Source of the DNA: Paenibacillus sp. GM2
GTDB lineage: Bacteria > Bacillota > Bacilli > Paenibacillales > Paenibacillaceae
Direction: 5' to 3'
Assembly: GCF_900069005.2 (NCBI RefSeq)
Contig: NZ_LN831277.1
Coordinates: forward strand, 523,940 to 558,677
DNA length: 34,738 nucleotides
The notes beneath the pieces are model-generated. The model was not told where the DNA came from. It made no database searches and saw nothing but the letters and a program-made list of their open reading frames with translations. Shown one piece after another: positions 8,311 through 16,912 of this stretch. How positions within the stretch are numbered: position 1 is the first letter of the stretch; every line of letters begins with the position of its first letter. Position numbers and translations under genes: made by a program.

Positions 8311-9690
8311 ATGACTATTAGTTTTGCGGGATTAGCTTCTGGGTTTAATTCTGATAAATATATTGAAGCTGTCATGAAGCAAGAAAGTATACCACTAACT
8401 CGATTGCAAACGAAAATTGATAATACGAATGCATATCGTACAGCATTTAACAACTTGAAGACTCAATTAACTAAATTAAAAGATGCTGCTCAGGCACTGG
8501 CAGATATAGATGCTTTCAAATCTTTATCAGCAACGAACTCTAATTCCTCGGTATTGTCGGCTACGACTGGAACAGGAGCAGTTGCAGGAGATTATGTTAT
8601 AACTGTAAATAAGCTCGTATCCTCTCAAGTGTCAGCTAGTGAGGGCTTTTCTTCTACGGCTGATTTACCAGACGAAATTACTATTAACGGTAAAGCAGTT
8701 AGCATAGATAAATCCGCTGGAGACATAGACGCTGTCTTAGCTAAACTAGCTAAAGATATCAATGAATTGTCGGATCCTAAGGTTAAAGCTACTATTGTTC
8801 AAACTAGGCCAGGTGAGAAATCCCTTGTACTTACGTCTATAGAAGCAGGAGAAGGTGGAAAGTTCACACTTGGGTCAGACGACCCCGATTTTTGGCAAAA
8901 GAATGATACAGGTGGAGTAGCACTGCAAGAAGCGTCTAATGCTTCATTTACCATTAATGGGGTCACAGTTTCAAGCGCAACAAATGAAATTAAGGATGTA
9001 GTCCCGGGATTAACACTGAATCTTACCTCAACCGGTACGTCTACAGTAAAAGTTAGTCAGGATACGAGTGGTGTTTCCGATAAAGTCGATGCTTTTGTGA
9101 AAGCTTATAATGATATTGTCACAGCGATAAAGAATAGTACCAAGAAATCAGAGAAAAACAGTGATGGTACTCTCACTTTGACACTTCAAGGCGACCCCGT
9201 TCTGAGAGATCTACAAATGCAGTTAAATAATTGGCTTAATGGAACTTTTGGTGACAACGAGAACTTTAAATTGTTATCCCAAATTGGCTTGGAAGTTGAT
9301 AAAGGAGTAACAAGCGCTTCGTTGATGACAGGAAAAATCAGCTTTGATAAAGAGTTGTTTCAGAAGAAGCTAGCTGAAAACCCTTCAGCTGTTGAACAAA
9401 TGTTCAGAGGTACTGAATCTTCTGATGGAGTAGCTAAGCTATTTGCGAATAATTTAAAATCGTGGACGGATAGTGTAGACGGTATTGTTACTTCAAAGAT
9501 TAAGGGGTATGATGCCGAAATTTCCTATATTACTGAGCAAATGACAAGTATGAAAGAGCGACTAGCTAAGCGTGAGGACAGCCTAAAAAAACAATATGTG
9601 AATCTTGAGGTTGTAATGTCTCAGCTTAACAATCAGAAGGATTGGATAACAAGTCAAGTTTCAATGTTGACCAAATCAAACTCAAAATAA
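8311..9690 (+). CDS. fliD: Flagellar filament cap protein FliD (HAP2)
   Basis: A 459-residue filament cap. The N terminus (MTISFAGLASGFNSDKYIEAVMKQES) has the FliD signature, then PLTRLQTKIDNTNAYRTAFNNLKTQL; the C-terminal domain ends in a long coiled coil (KGYDAEISYITEQMTSMKERLAKREDS). It is exported and sits at the growing filament tip, folding flagellin subunits into place. ATG 8311 is chosen over the GTG at 8302 because GAGGTGG ends 5 nt before it. Slightly shorter than B. subtilis FliD (498), the difference falling in the variable middle. Confidence 0.95.
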   Translation: MTISFAGLASGFNSDKYIEAVMKQESIPLTRLQTKIDNTNAYRTAFNNLKTQLTKLKDAAQALADIDAFKSLSATNSNSSVLSATTGTGAVAGDYVITVNKLVSSQVSASEGFSSTADLPDEITINGKAVSIDKSAGDIDAVLAKLAKDINELSDPKVKATIVQTRPGEKSLVLTSIEAGEGGKFTLGSDDPDFWQKNDTGGVALQEASNASFTINGVTVSSATNEIKDVVPGLTLNLTSTGTSTVKVSQDTSGVSDKVDAFVKAYNDIVTAIKNSTKKSEKNSDGTLTLTLQGDPVLRDLQMQLNNWLNGTFGDNENFKLLSQIGLEVDKGVTSASLMTGKISFDKELFQKKLAENPSAVEQMFRGTESSDGVAKLFANNLKSWTDSVDGIVTSKIKGYDAEISYITEQMTSMKERLAKREDSLKKQYVNLEVVMSQLNNQKDWITSQVSMLTKSNSK

Positions 9691-9710
9691 ACTAACAGGA
9701 GATGAGGCAT

Positions 9711-10100
9711 TTGACGTCGCCGAATCTTGCGGGCTATCAAGCTTATCAGAAGAACAAATATCAGACAGCATCACCGCATCGATTGACCTTAATGCTATAT
9801 CAAGGTGCGATTCAATTTGCATCAAAAGCACAATTAGCGATTCGTGAAGACAACATCTCCGAGACGAATTTGTTTATTCAAAAGACTCAGAATATTGTGT
9901 ATGAATTAATGTCATCCCTTGATATGAAGCAAGGCGGAGAAATCGCTCTGAACTTACGGAATTTATACTTATATATGGTAGATCGTCTGATTGAAGGAAA
10001 TATCAAAAAGTCAGAAGAAGCTATTGCTGAAGTGATTAATATGCTGGAAGAACTAAAATCAGCATGGGAAGAGATCGGGAAGGGTGGTACTCTTGAATAA
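9711..10100 (+). CDS. fliS: Flagellin export chaperone FliS
   Basis: A 129-residue helical chaperone that wraps the C-terminal D0 region of flagellin in the cytoplasm and prevents premature polymerisation. Family signature: AGYQAYQKNKYQTASPHRLTLMLYQGAIQF, then the RLIEGNIKKSEEAIAEVINMLEELKSAW C-terminal helix. The TTG at 9711 is chosen because AACAGGAG ends 9 nt before it; the ATG at 9702 touches that Shine-Dalgarno and is unlikely to be used. The stop overlaps the fliT start. Confidence 0.92.
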   Translation: MTSPNLAGYQAYQKNKYQTASPHRLTLMLYQGAIQFASKAQLAIREDNISETNLFIQKTQNIVYELMSSLDMKQGGEIALNLRNLYLYMVDRLIEGNIKKSEEAIAEVINMLEELKSAWEEIGKGGTLE

Positions 10101-10512
10101 CTCTGATTTGTTAACTCTTCTTCATCAGAGACGACTTCTATTAAAACAGCTTGTTGAGTGTTCCAATCAACAAGTTAAGTTGGTTGAGAAGAAAGATGAT
10201 GAGGATTTTTCAACTGTATTTCTCCAGACGTTTGAGGAATGGAATAACCTAAAGCGTCAAGTTGAAGAGACTAGTCGAAGCATATCACTTCTGCAAACAG
10301 AAAGTGAGCAAGAGCAAGGTTTCTCGGCAGAAGTTGCGGAGTTACAACAGATCGCCGAGAATGTGGAATTCATTCAGTCATCTCTTAGAGAATTTATGTA
10401 TGGGATTGGAGATGGGATGCAGGAGATAAGCAATCAGAGGAAAATTGTGAATGCTTATTATGGTGGATATCTAAGCGATACCTCCGCAATATATTTTGAT
10501 GCAAAAAAATAA
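10093..10512 (+). CDS. fliT: FliT-like flagellar chaperone
   Basis: A 139-residue, fully helical protein in the fliT position directly after fliS. FliT in Bacillus is the export chaperone of the cap protein FliD. Sequence identity in this family is low, and I rely on position, length and helicity (LLTLLHQRRLLLKQL, EVAELQQIAENVEFIQSSL). The TTG at 10093 is chosen over the GTG at 10084 because GGGAAGGGTGG is well placed for it; the start lies inside the end of fliS (TTGAATAA), implying coupling. The gene ends 105 bp before flagellin, with the sigma-D promoter between. Confidence 0.75.
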   Translation: MNNSDLLTLLHQRRLLLKQLVECSNQQVKLVEKKDDEDFSTVFLQTFEEWNNLKRQVEETSRSISLLQTESEQEQGFSAEVAELQQIAENVEFIQSSLREFMYGIGDGMQEISNQRKIVNAYYGGYLSDTSAIYFDAKK

Positions 10513-10532
10513 TAAAAATAGTGTATAAAGAC

Positions 10533-10559
10533 TAAATTATCAAACAGAACTGCCGATAT
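10533..10559 (+). promoter_or_regulatory. Sigma-D promoter of flagellin gene
   Basis: TAAA at 10533-10536, exactly 15 nt, then GCCGATAT at 10552-10559: an exact match to the sigma-D consensus. Predicted transcription start near 10566-10568, giving a leader of about 50 nt before the flagellin ATG. Confidence 0.92.
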
Positions 10560-10570
10560 ATTAATTAGGC

Positions 10571-10611
10571 CACAAGGATGTGACCAATTTTAACCAAAAT
10601 CATGGAGGATG
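10571..10611 (+). promoter_or_regulatory. Two CsrA-type sites in the flagellin leader
   Basis: Site 1: CACAAGGATGTG (10571-10582), a 4-bp CACA/TGTG stem with AGGA in the loop, matches the CsrA SELEX consensus ACARGGAUGU completely. Site 2: CATGGAGGATG (10601-10611) puts the Shine-Dalgarno GGAGG in the loop of a CAT/ATG hairpin. The two GGA motifs are about 28 nt apart. In B. subtilis CsrA blocks hag translation through an equivalent pair, and csrA and fliW lie just upstream here. CsrA binding here is inferred, not shown. Confidence 0.75.
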
Positions 10612-10617
10612 ATTACG

Positions 10618-11445
10618 ATGGGAATGTTTATTAACACTAACGTTGGCGCTATTAACGCTAACCGTAACCTGAGCTTCAACAACACTAACATGGGTAAAAC
10701 TATGGAGAAACTGTCTTCCGGTTTCCGCATCAACCGTGCTGCTGACGATGCTGCTGGTCTGGCTATTTCCGAAAAAATGATTTACCAAATCAACGGCTTG
10801 AACCAAGCTCAACGCAACGCTCAAGACGGTATTTCTATGATCCAAACGGCTGAGGGAGACTTGACTGAAGTTCACTCCATGCTGCAACGTCTGAATACGC
10901 TCGCTAACCAATCGGCGAACGGAACATATGACAACACAGATCGTGGTAACATTCAAAAAGAAGTTACTGAACTTGTTGATGAAATTGACAGAATCACAGG
11001 AAACTCTAAGTTTAACGGAGTTTCGCTTCTTGATGGTACTAACACAAGCGTAACATTCCAAATTGGTGTATCTGACTCCGAAACATTGGTTGCTAAATTG
11101 AGCGCCAACACTGCTTCCGCACTTGGTCTTAAAGCTTCTGGAGCTCTTGATCTTTCCTCAGCATCTGGTGCATCTAAAGCATTGAGTACTATTAAGTCCG
11201 CAATTGAGACAGTATCGACTAACCGTGCTCAACTTGGTGCTTACCAAAACCGTTTGGAACACACAATTAACAGCTTGGGCGTAACTTCCGAGAACCTTTC
11301 GGCTGCTAACTCCCGTATTAAAGATGCTGACATGGCTACTGAAATGACAGCATTCACTAAGAACCAAATTTTGGTTCAAGCTGGTACTGCAATGTTGGCA
11401 CAAGCTAACTCTGCTCCACAATCTGTTCTTAAGCTTCTTGGTTAA
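10618..11445 (+). CDS. hag: Flagellin
   Basis: A 275-residue flagellin consisting almost only of the D0/D1 core: N-terminal helices (FINTNVGAINANRNL, KLSSGFRINRAADDAAGLAI) and C-terminal helices (ADMATEMTAFTKNQILVQAG, ending APQSVLKLLG). A short Ser/Thr/Ala-rich centre (about residues 150-195) replaces D2/D3 and is where O-linked sugars usually attach. ATG 10618 is chosen because GGAGG ends 9 nt upstream; ATG 10609 overlaps the Shine-Dalgarno. It has its own sigma-D promoter and a strong terminator. Codon use is strikingly biased to C-ending codons early on, typical of very high expression. B. subtilis Hag has 304 residues. Confidence 0.97.
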   Translation: MGMFINTNVGAINANRNLSFNNTNMGKTMEKLSSGFRINRAADDAAGLAISEKMIYQINGLNQAQRNAQDGISMIQTAEGDLTEVHSMLQRLNTLANQSANGTYDNTDRGNIQKEVTELVDEIDRITGNSKFNGVSLLDGTNTSVTFQIGVSDSETLVAKLSANTASALGLKASGALDLSSASGASKALSTIKSAIETVSTNRAQLGAYQNRLEHTINSLGVTSENLSAANSRIKDADMATEMTAFTKNQILVQAGTAMLAQANSAPQSVLKLLG

Positions 11446-11454
11446 TATTCAGGG

Positions 11455-11488
11455 AATAGGCCTCCTTTATGGAGGCCTATTTTTTTTG
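11455..11488 (+). terminator. Strong terminator after flagellin
   Basis: AATAGGCCTCC (11455-11465) pairs perfectly with GGAGGCCTATT (11471-11481) around a TTTAT loop, followed by eight T residues. It should separate the flagellin message from the downstream sugar locus. Confidence 0.92.
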
Positions 11489-11495
11489 TTCTATA

Positions 11496-11521
11496 CAAAC
11501 CTTTGCTAGATATACCGATAA
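11496..11521 (+). promoter_or_regulatory. Probable sigma-D promoter of the glycosylation locus
   Basis: CAAA at 11496-11499, 14 nt, then ACCGATAA at 11514-11521, one mismatch in the -35 and two in the -10 against sigma-D consensus. The same ACCGATAA box with a 14-nt spacer is used on the other strand at 22995-23020. It lies just after the flagellin terminator and 33 bp before the next gene. Confidence 0.5.
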
Positions 11522-11553
11522 AATAGGTATTACTCGAAAAAGGTGTGTAATCG

Positions 11554-12129
11554 ATGGAAATAAAAGTTGATCAAGCTGAACAGATATCAATTGCAGATGT
11601 AAATGCAGAATTCGAAAAAATATGGGCTGACTGCTTGAAAGAAATATACCACGAGGATAGATTAATACATCACGTCGAAATCGATGGACAAATTTTTTAT
11701 AGCGATTACGAGAATATTATTAAAGATAATTTAGATGTGATAAAGGAAATCCATATTATCACTCTTTCGCGGCAAGAAAGTATAACTGATACAGAGAATA
11801 CTTTGTCAGAATATTTACTCAAGTATATTCCTGGAATGGAGAAAATTAATAACAAGTTGTATGGGGACTTATCTCCTGAGGCATGGGGAGAATTTGCTAC
11901 TGGACTAGAAGGCCTCCAATGGATCGTTAGCTCCTTAGAGTTTTTACAGCATTTATATGAGTCAGATTCGAAAGAGCTTGCTCTTACTCAAAGCTATTAT
12001 TCACAATTAACTCAAACAATTAGAGTGCTTGATGAAGAAATGCAAAATAATAATTTGGTAGCGGTGGCAGATACCATACAATATGAATTGCTACCTTGTC
12101 TGAGCGATTTTTTATCGAATAAGAAGTAA
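11554..12129 (+). CDS. Uncharacterised protein between flagellin and maf
   Basis: A 191-residue soluble protein I do not recognise. It has no signal peptide or membrane segment. The first about 75 residues look alpha/beta (VEIDGQIFYSDYENIIKDNL, EIHIITLSRQE); residues 80-190 look helical (SLEFLQHLYESDSKELALTQSYYSQLTQTIRVLDEEM), the size and character of an export chaperone such as FliS or FliT. The ATG follows AAAAAGGTG. It is the first gene after the probable sigma-D site and 15 bp before maf, so it may help present flagellin to the glycosyltransferase; that role is only inferred from position. Confidence 0.7.
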   Translation: MEIKVDQAEQISIADVNAEFEKIWADCLKEIYHEDRLIHHVEIDGQIFYSDYENIIKDNLDVIKEIHIITLSRQESITDTENTLSEYLLKYIPGMEKINNKLYGDLSPEAWGEFATGLEGLQWIVSSLEFLQHLYESDSKELALTQSYYSQLTQTIRVLDEEMQNNNLVAVADTIQYELLPCLSDFLSNKK

Positions 12130-12144
12130 GAAAGGTTTAATGAT

Positions 12145-14034
12145 ATGGACTTAATTGATAGAAATTTAAATTTTATTGAAAAAAGCTATCCTCAGTTACT
12201 ACCAGTTATTCAAGGTAGCAATGGGAATTGTTATAAATCAGACTTAACAAAGAGACAAGAACCTAACATTATTTTGAATAAAGATGAAAGTGAAGTTTGT
12301 CTTCATAGTAAATATAATGCAGAAGAGGAAGCGCGTAAATGGGTTCTCTCTCTTAATGAGCAAGATATTGAGTCAGAACATCTATTGATTGTAGGATGTG
12401 GGTTAGGATATTTTCTAGAACAACTCCTTTATCATTCGAAGTCTTCTTATATTTATATTTATGAACCTAATATTCATATTCTGAAAGAATGGGTCCAGAG
12501 TAGGGATGTAACAAGGGCTTTATCTAATCCGAGAGTCCGTTTATTTGTAGTTGGGGAGGATGAACTTTTTCACTCAGTTTTAGCTAGTAGCATCTCTTCA
12601 TATATATTCAATACGTTTGGACTTGTTTCTCCTCCTGTTTATAAGAGATTATATCCGAATTTGGTATCTGATTTACAATTAAAGATTAGAGATGCTCTTA
12701 ATGCGAATAGAACTAACCAAGCTACGCTTAGCGTATTTAATAAACAATGGCTTGAAAATGTGTTGTTTAATTTACCTTATATCAACAAAGATAACTCGGC
12801 AAAGAAACTTAAAGAGTTCGCTAAAGGATCAACTGCAATCATCGTAGGATCGGGCCCCTCACTTAAATATGATATTGAGTATCTACGAGCTGTTAAATCG
12901 AAATGTCTCATTATAGCGGCGGGTTCGAGCATACAAGCTTTAGAACACTATGGGGTTACTCCACATATGGTGGTGTCTATGGATGGAGGCATTCCAAATT
13001 ATAAAGTATTCGAAAACATAGATACAGGTAAAGTTCCTTTAGTATTTTGTTCGCAAATTAATTATCACATCGTAGAAAATTACAAAGCCCCAGTATTCTC
13101 TTCGGTGCTTGAGGCAGATGGGTTAACTCCATACATTGTAGGCAAGGAATCACTTCCAAAATTCCAATCCACTACATCGGTCACGGGTACCGCAATGCAA
13201 TTGGCAGTCTATATGGGGGCTTCAGAGATTGTTTTAACTGGACAAGATCTTTCATATCCTGAAAATCAATTCTATACTTTAGGTGTTAATCATCTCACTT
13301 CTAGTATTATTAATAATGAGCTGAGTAAGGCTAAAGAATTGGTGCCAAATGTAGATGGTGGAGAAAACCTGACTACATTAAAAATGAAAGTAACTTTAAA
13401 TGATCTTGGACTATTAGTTCAGTTCATTGTTCTACAAGATGTTAGGGTAATCAATTCTTCCAAGCATGGTGCAGTAATATCAGGAACTGAATGGAGGCCC
13501 ATGGAGGAGTTATTACCTCAATGGTTAGACAAAGAAGACCGAGATTTCACTATTGACAAATTCGCACTGCCATTACAATTGGAAGATAAACTGGAGAACT
13601 TCTCTTCGATTAAAAATGATATTCAATCCCTGTATATTAAAGCAAGAGAACAAAGTAAACGGATAACTCGAATGATGGATATCATTCAACAATTAGCTGA
13701 TAAATTGGTAAATGGAAATATTAGTACTCTTTCGAAAAAATTAATTGAAGTAAATAAATTATGGACTACTATTACCGAACAAGATGTATTTAAAGTGATT
13801 TATTCATTTTTGTTAAAGCAACATATTGATACTTACATGCGATATGTAACTGAAATTGTTGAAACTCAAGACCAACGTAAGAAGGCAAAGCTCATTGTAG
13901 AGCATTTAGGTAAATTGGTAAAAGTTATGAATGACTTGACTCCTGATTTACTTGAAACTTTGAATATTGGTATAAATCGAATTGATTTATTAATAGATGG
14001 ATTAGGTGATGTCAGCTATGAACGGACAATTTAA
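12145..14034 (+). CDS. maf: Motility-associated factor (Maf) glycosyltransferase
   Basis: A 629-residue Maf/DUF115-type protein. An N-terminal Rossmann-like region (LLIVGCGLGYFLEQL, about 80-95) precedes the Maf core, which begins at about residue 230 with AIIVGSGPSLKYD and continues AAGSSIQALEHYGVTPHMVVSMDGG and STTSVTGTAMQLAVYMGASEIVLTGQDLSY. The last 170 residues are helical. Maf proteins transfer CMP-activated nonulosonic acids to Ser/Thr of flagellin in the cytoplasm before export. Position next to hag and a NeuB-type synthase supports this. The ATG follows AGAAAGG. The end overlaps the next gene by 17 bp. Confidence 0.9.
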   Translation: MDLIDRNLNFIEKSYPQLLPVIQGSNGNCYKSDLTKRQEPNIILNKDESEVCLHSKYNAEEEARKWVLSLNEQDIESEHLLIVGCGLGYFLEQLLYHSKSSYIYIYEPNIHILKEWVQSRDVTRALSNPRVRLFVVGEDELFHSVLASSISSYIFNTFGLVSPPVYKRLYPNLVSDLQLKIRDALNANRTNQATLSVFNKQWLENVLFNLPYINKDNSAKKLKEFAKGSTAIIVGSGPSLKYDIEYLRAVKSKCLIIAAGSSIQALEHYGVTPHMVVSMDGGIPNYKVFENIDTGKVPLVFCSQINYHIVENYKAPVFSSVLEADGLTPYIVGKESLPKFQSTTSVTGTAMQLAVYMGASEIVLTGQDLSYPENQFYTLGVNHLTSSIINNELSKAKELVPNVDGGENLTTLKMKVTLNDLGLLVQFIVLQDVRVINSSKHGAVISGTEWRPMEELLPQWLDKEDRDFTIDKFALPLQLEDKLENFSSIKNDIQSLYIKAREQSKRITRMMDIIQQLADKLVNGNISTLSKKLIEVNKLWTTITEQDVFKVIYSFLLKQHIDTYMRYVTEIVETQDQRKKAKLIVEHLGKLVKVMNDLTPDLLETLNIGINRIDLLIDGLGDVSYERTI

Positions 14035-15019
14035 AGGGGCTAAAGTGTTAATAGTAGGAGGTACGGGTACGATTGGTCAAAGCTTGCTTCGAGAAATTTT
14101 GTTAGATAACCCGGAGGTTGTTCGCTTATTTAGTAGGGATGAATATAAGCAGTTTCAGCTTCAACAGGAGTATAAGGAATACACGAATATACGATATCTA
14201 ATTGGTGATGTCAGAGATAATAATCGTTTAGAACGAGCTATGCAGGATATCGACTACGTATTTCACACTGCAGCTATGAAGCATGTTCCTGCATGCGAAT
14301 ATAATCCTTTTGAAGCGGTACAAACGAATGTGTTAGGCACTCAAAATGTAATTCAGGCTGCGTTGGCGTGTAATGTACAGAAAGTTATTTTTACAAGTAC
14401 TGATAAGGCTATTTCTCCAACGAATACTTATGGAGCATCAAAGTTGATGGCAGAACGTCTTATTGCTGCAGCGCAGTATCAGGCAGGCTCTAAACCTACA
14501 AAATTTGCTGCTGTACGGTTTGGTAATGTTATGGGATCAAGAGGGTCGGTCATACCTTTATTCCAGTGGCAAATTGAGGAGAAGAGGAAGATAACAGTTA
14601 CCTGCAAAGAAATGACTCGATTTATGATGAGCTTACGCCAGGCTACGGAATTAACCTTGAAAGCCATGCAAATAGCACAGGGCGGGGAAATCTTTGTACT
14701 TAAGATGCCAATTATTCAACTTATGGATCTAGCGAATATTGTAATTGATCAAACATGTAGTAGATTAGGTATAGAGCCATCTCATATTCTTGTAGAAGAA
14801 ATCGGTCTACGACCTGGTGAAAAGATGTATGAGGAGTTAATGACGGAAGAAGAGTCGAGAAATGCTTTAGAGACCGAGAATATGTTTATTATTCGTAATT
14901 CCTTCATGGAACAAAGAGATTATTTGAATGCAGCTCCAGCTAAAGTGCAAAGCTATAGTTCGCATAGTAATAAACCATTGGAAGCAAATGACTTGAAGCT
15001 TTTAATAAGTCAATTTTGA
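14018..15019 (+). CDS. PseB/FlaA1-like nucleotide-sugar 4,6-dehydratase (SDR)
   Basis: A 333-residue extended SDR of the polysaccharide synthesis protein 2 family (PseB/FnlA type). Seen: the NAD site GGTGTIG (14-20), the TDK triad region in FTSTDKAISPTNTYGASK with Y138 and K142, and the C-terminal RPGEKMYEELM. Relatives convert UDP-GlcNAc to a 4-keto-6-deoxy sugar, the first step toward pseudaminic acid or FucNAc. ATG 14018 is chosen because TTAGGTG ends 9 nt upstream; the ATG at 14009 has none. The gene overlaps maf, so the two are translated together. Substrate and stereochemistry cannot be read from sequence. Confidence 0.8.
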   Translation: MNGQFKGAKVLIVGGTGTIGQSLLREILLDNPEVVRLFSRDEYKQFQLQQEYKEYTNIRYLIGDVRDNNRLERAMQDIDYVFHTAAMKHVPACEYNPFEAVQTNVLGTQNVIQAALACNVQKVIFTSTDKAISPTNTYGASKLMAERLIAAAQYQAGSKPTKFAAVRFGNVMGSRGSVIPLFQWQIEEKRKITVTCKEMTRFMMSLRQATELTLKAMQIAQGGEIFVLKMPIIQLMDLANIVIDQTCSRLGIEPSHILVEEIGLRPGEKMYEELMTEEESRNALETENMFIIRNSFMEQRDYLNAAPAKVQSYSSHSNKPLEANDLKLLISQF

Positions 15020-15055
15020 TTGTATATAGCTAAGAGGCTTTACAAGGAGGATAAA

Positions 15056-16003
15056 ATGAACATTTTACTTACTGGTGGTGCTGGGTTTATTGGCCGTTGG
15101 GTAGCTAAGCAACTATTAGAGGAAGGCCATCAATTATGGATACTGGATAATCTATCAAATGGTAGAGAAGTAAACATAGAAGAATTTAAAGATCATCCCG
15201 GACTAAAGCAATTTATTAAGGGTTCAATATTAGACGAGACGCTATTAACGGATTTATTTCAAGAGAATAAGTATGAAATTTGCTATCATTTGGCTGCTTC
15301 AATTAATGTACAAGATTCAATAGATGATCCAAGGACTACGTTTAATAACGATACGATAGGTACTTTCTATGTTTTGGAACAATGTCGGCGATATAACACA
15401 AAAGTAGTGTTTATGAGTACTTGTATGGTTTACGATCGTAGCTTGGATAATTTGGGGATAAATGAATTGCATCCAACTAAACCAGCATCGCCGTATGCAG
15501 GTGCTAAAGTTGCAGCTGAAAATATGGTTTTATCATACTATCATGCTTATGGATTACCTACAGTTGTCATTCGTCCGTTTAATACTTATGGTCCATTTCA
15601 AAAGACCGGTGGAGAAGGCGGGGTTGTAGCAATTTTCCTAAAAAATCAATTGAATGGAATGGATCTTAATATTTACGGGGAAGGAACTCAAACCCGTGAT
15701 TTGTTGTTTGTTGAGGATTGTGCAAGATTTGTTATTGCAGCCGGATTCTCATCGTCAGTTGACGGTGAAATAGTAAATGCTGGTCTAGGTCAAGATATAT
15801 CTATAAATGATCTCGCGTTCGAAATTGTGAAGGATAAGTCTAAGATCAAGCATGTTAAACATATCCATCCTCAGAGTGAAATACAGAAGTTACTTAGTGA
15901 TTCAACAAAAGCAAAACAATTGATAGATTGGGAGCCGAAAGTATCATTAAGTGAAGGGCTGAGAAGGACGAAAGAATGGATTGAAACATCAGGACTAATA
16001 TAG
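15056..16003 (+). CDS. NAD-dependent epimerase/dehydratase (extended SDR)
   Basis: A 315-residue extended SDR. GGAGFIG (7-13) binds NAD; STCMVYD and YAGAK hold the catalytic Ser/Thr, Tyr and Lys; the substrate-binding part has RPFNTYGP and GEGTQTRDLLFVEDCA, as in UDP-glucose 4-epimerases and GDP- or UDP-sugar 4,6-dehydratases. It most likely alters a nucleotide sugar for the nonulosonate pathway. ATG 15056 follows a strong AAGGAGG at 6 nt; the frame extends upstream to 15020 but without any ribosome site. Exact reaction not assigned. Confidence 0.8.
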   Translation: MNILLTGGAGFIGRWVAKQLLEEGHQLWILDNLSNGREVNIEEFKDHPGLKQFIKGSILDETLLTDLFQENKYEICYHLAASINVQDSIDDPRTTFNNDTIGTFYVLEQCRRYNTKVVFMSTCMVYDRSLDNLGINELHPTKPASPYAGAKVAAENMVLSYYHAYGLPTVVIRPFNTYGPFQKTGGEGGVVAIFLKNQLNGMDLNIYGEGTQTRDLLFVEDCARFVIAAGFSSSVDGEIVNAGLGQDISINDLAFEIVKDKSKIKHVKHIHPQSEIQKLLSDSTKAKQLIDWEPKVSLSEGLRRTKEWIETSGLI

Positions 16004-16036
16004 TTATCTTGAATTGAGGCGCATTTTGGAGGAAAT

Positions 16037-16912
16037 ATGAGGATCCTTTTATTTGGTGCTACTGGTATGCTAGGACAGGCTATTTGGAAAGAGGCTATCA
16101 GACGAGGACATACTTTGTTTGGTGCGGCCAGAAGTGGAGCAGAGATTAATGTTGATGTAAATAATCCTGTCAATATTATAAGTGCTATTGATGAAGTTTC
16201 TCCTGATGTGATTATTAACGCAGCTGCACTAGTTAATTTAAGTGAATGCGAAGATGATCCAGGAAGAGCGTATTTAGTTAATGCACGTCCGGCATCGATA
16301 TTATCCAGAATATCATTGGAACGGAAGATTTATTTTATACAGATTTCGACAGATCATTATTATGCGAATGATGGAGATAATCTACATCAGGAGACTGCAA
16401 CAATAAAGCTGATGAATGAATATGCTAGAAGTAAGTTTGCAGGTGAGTCGTTTGCGTTAGCTTCACCATATGCCCTCGTGTTACGTACGAATATTGTAGG
16501 TTTTAGAAGAAAACGAGGGGCACCTACATTTGTTGAATGGGTTATTGATAGTCTAAAAAACAAGAAACAGATGAGCTTATTTTATGATTTTTATACATCA
16601 AGTATTGCAGTGAGCCAATTTTCAAAGATATTATTTGATATTATTCATCTCAATAATGTGTATGGGGTGCTTAATATTGCTAGCCGAGGCGCGCATAGTA
16701 AAAAGGATTTTATTGAGAGTCTAGCGAATCGATTCGGATATCAATTAGAGAATCCACTTTATTGCAGTGTTCATGAAATGTCAGCCATTCAGAGAGCTGA
16801 CAGCCTTGGACTTGATGTGTCTAAAGCTGAAAAATTGCTCGGATATTCTTTCCCTGGGTTGGATCAAGTTGTAGAAGCGCTATATATGGAATCTGAGGAG
16901 GCTGGAACGTGA
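16037..16912 (+). CDS. RmlD-like sugar-nucleotide reductase (SDR)
   Basis: A 291-residue protein of the RmlD (dTDP-4-dehydrorhamnose reductase) family. Seen: FGATGMLGQAIW nucleotide-binding loop, PDVIINAAALVNLSECEDDP, ISTDHYYANDGD, and the catalytic YARSK (Y129, K133) followed by AGE, all in the RmlD order. Such enzymes reduce the 4-keto group of a deoxy nucleotide sugar to a hydroxyl. If so here, the sugar carries a C4 hydroxyl rather than an amine, which would fit the missing aminotransferase. ATG follows TTTTGGAGGAAAT. The stop overlaps the next gene (GTGA). Confidence 0.75.
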   Translation: MRILLFGATGMLGQAIWKEAIRRGHTLFGAARSGAEINVDVNNPVNIISAIDEVSPDVIINAAALVNLSECEDDPGRAYLVNARPASILSRISLERKIYFIQISTDHYYANDGDNLHQETATIKLMNEYARSKFAGESFALASPYALVLRTNIVGFRRKRGAPTFVEWVIDSLKNKKQMSLFYDFYTSSIAVSQFSKILFDIIHLNNVYGVLNIASRGAHSKKDFIESLANRFGYQLENPLYCSVHEMSAIQRADSLGLDVSKAEKLLGYSFPGLDQVVEALYMESEEAGT

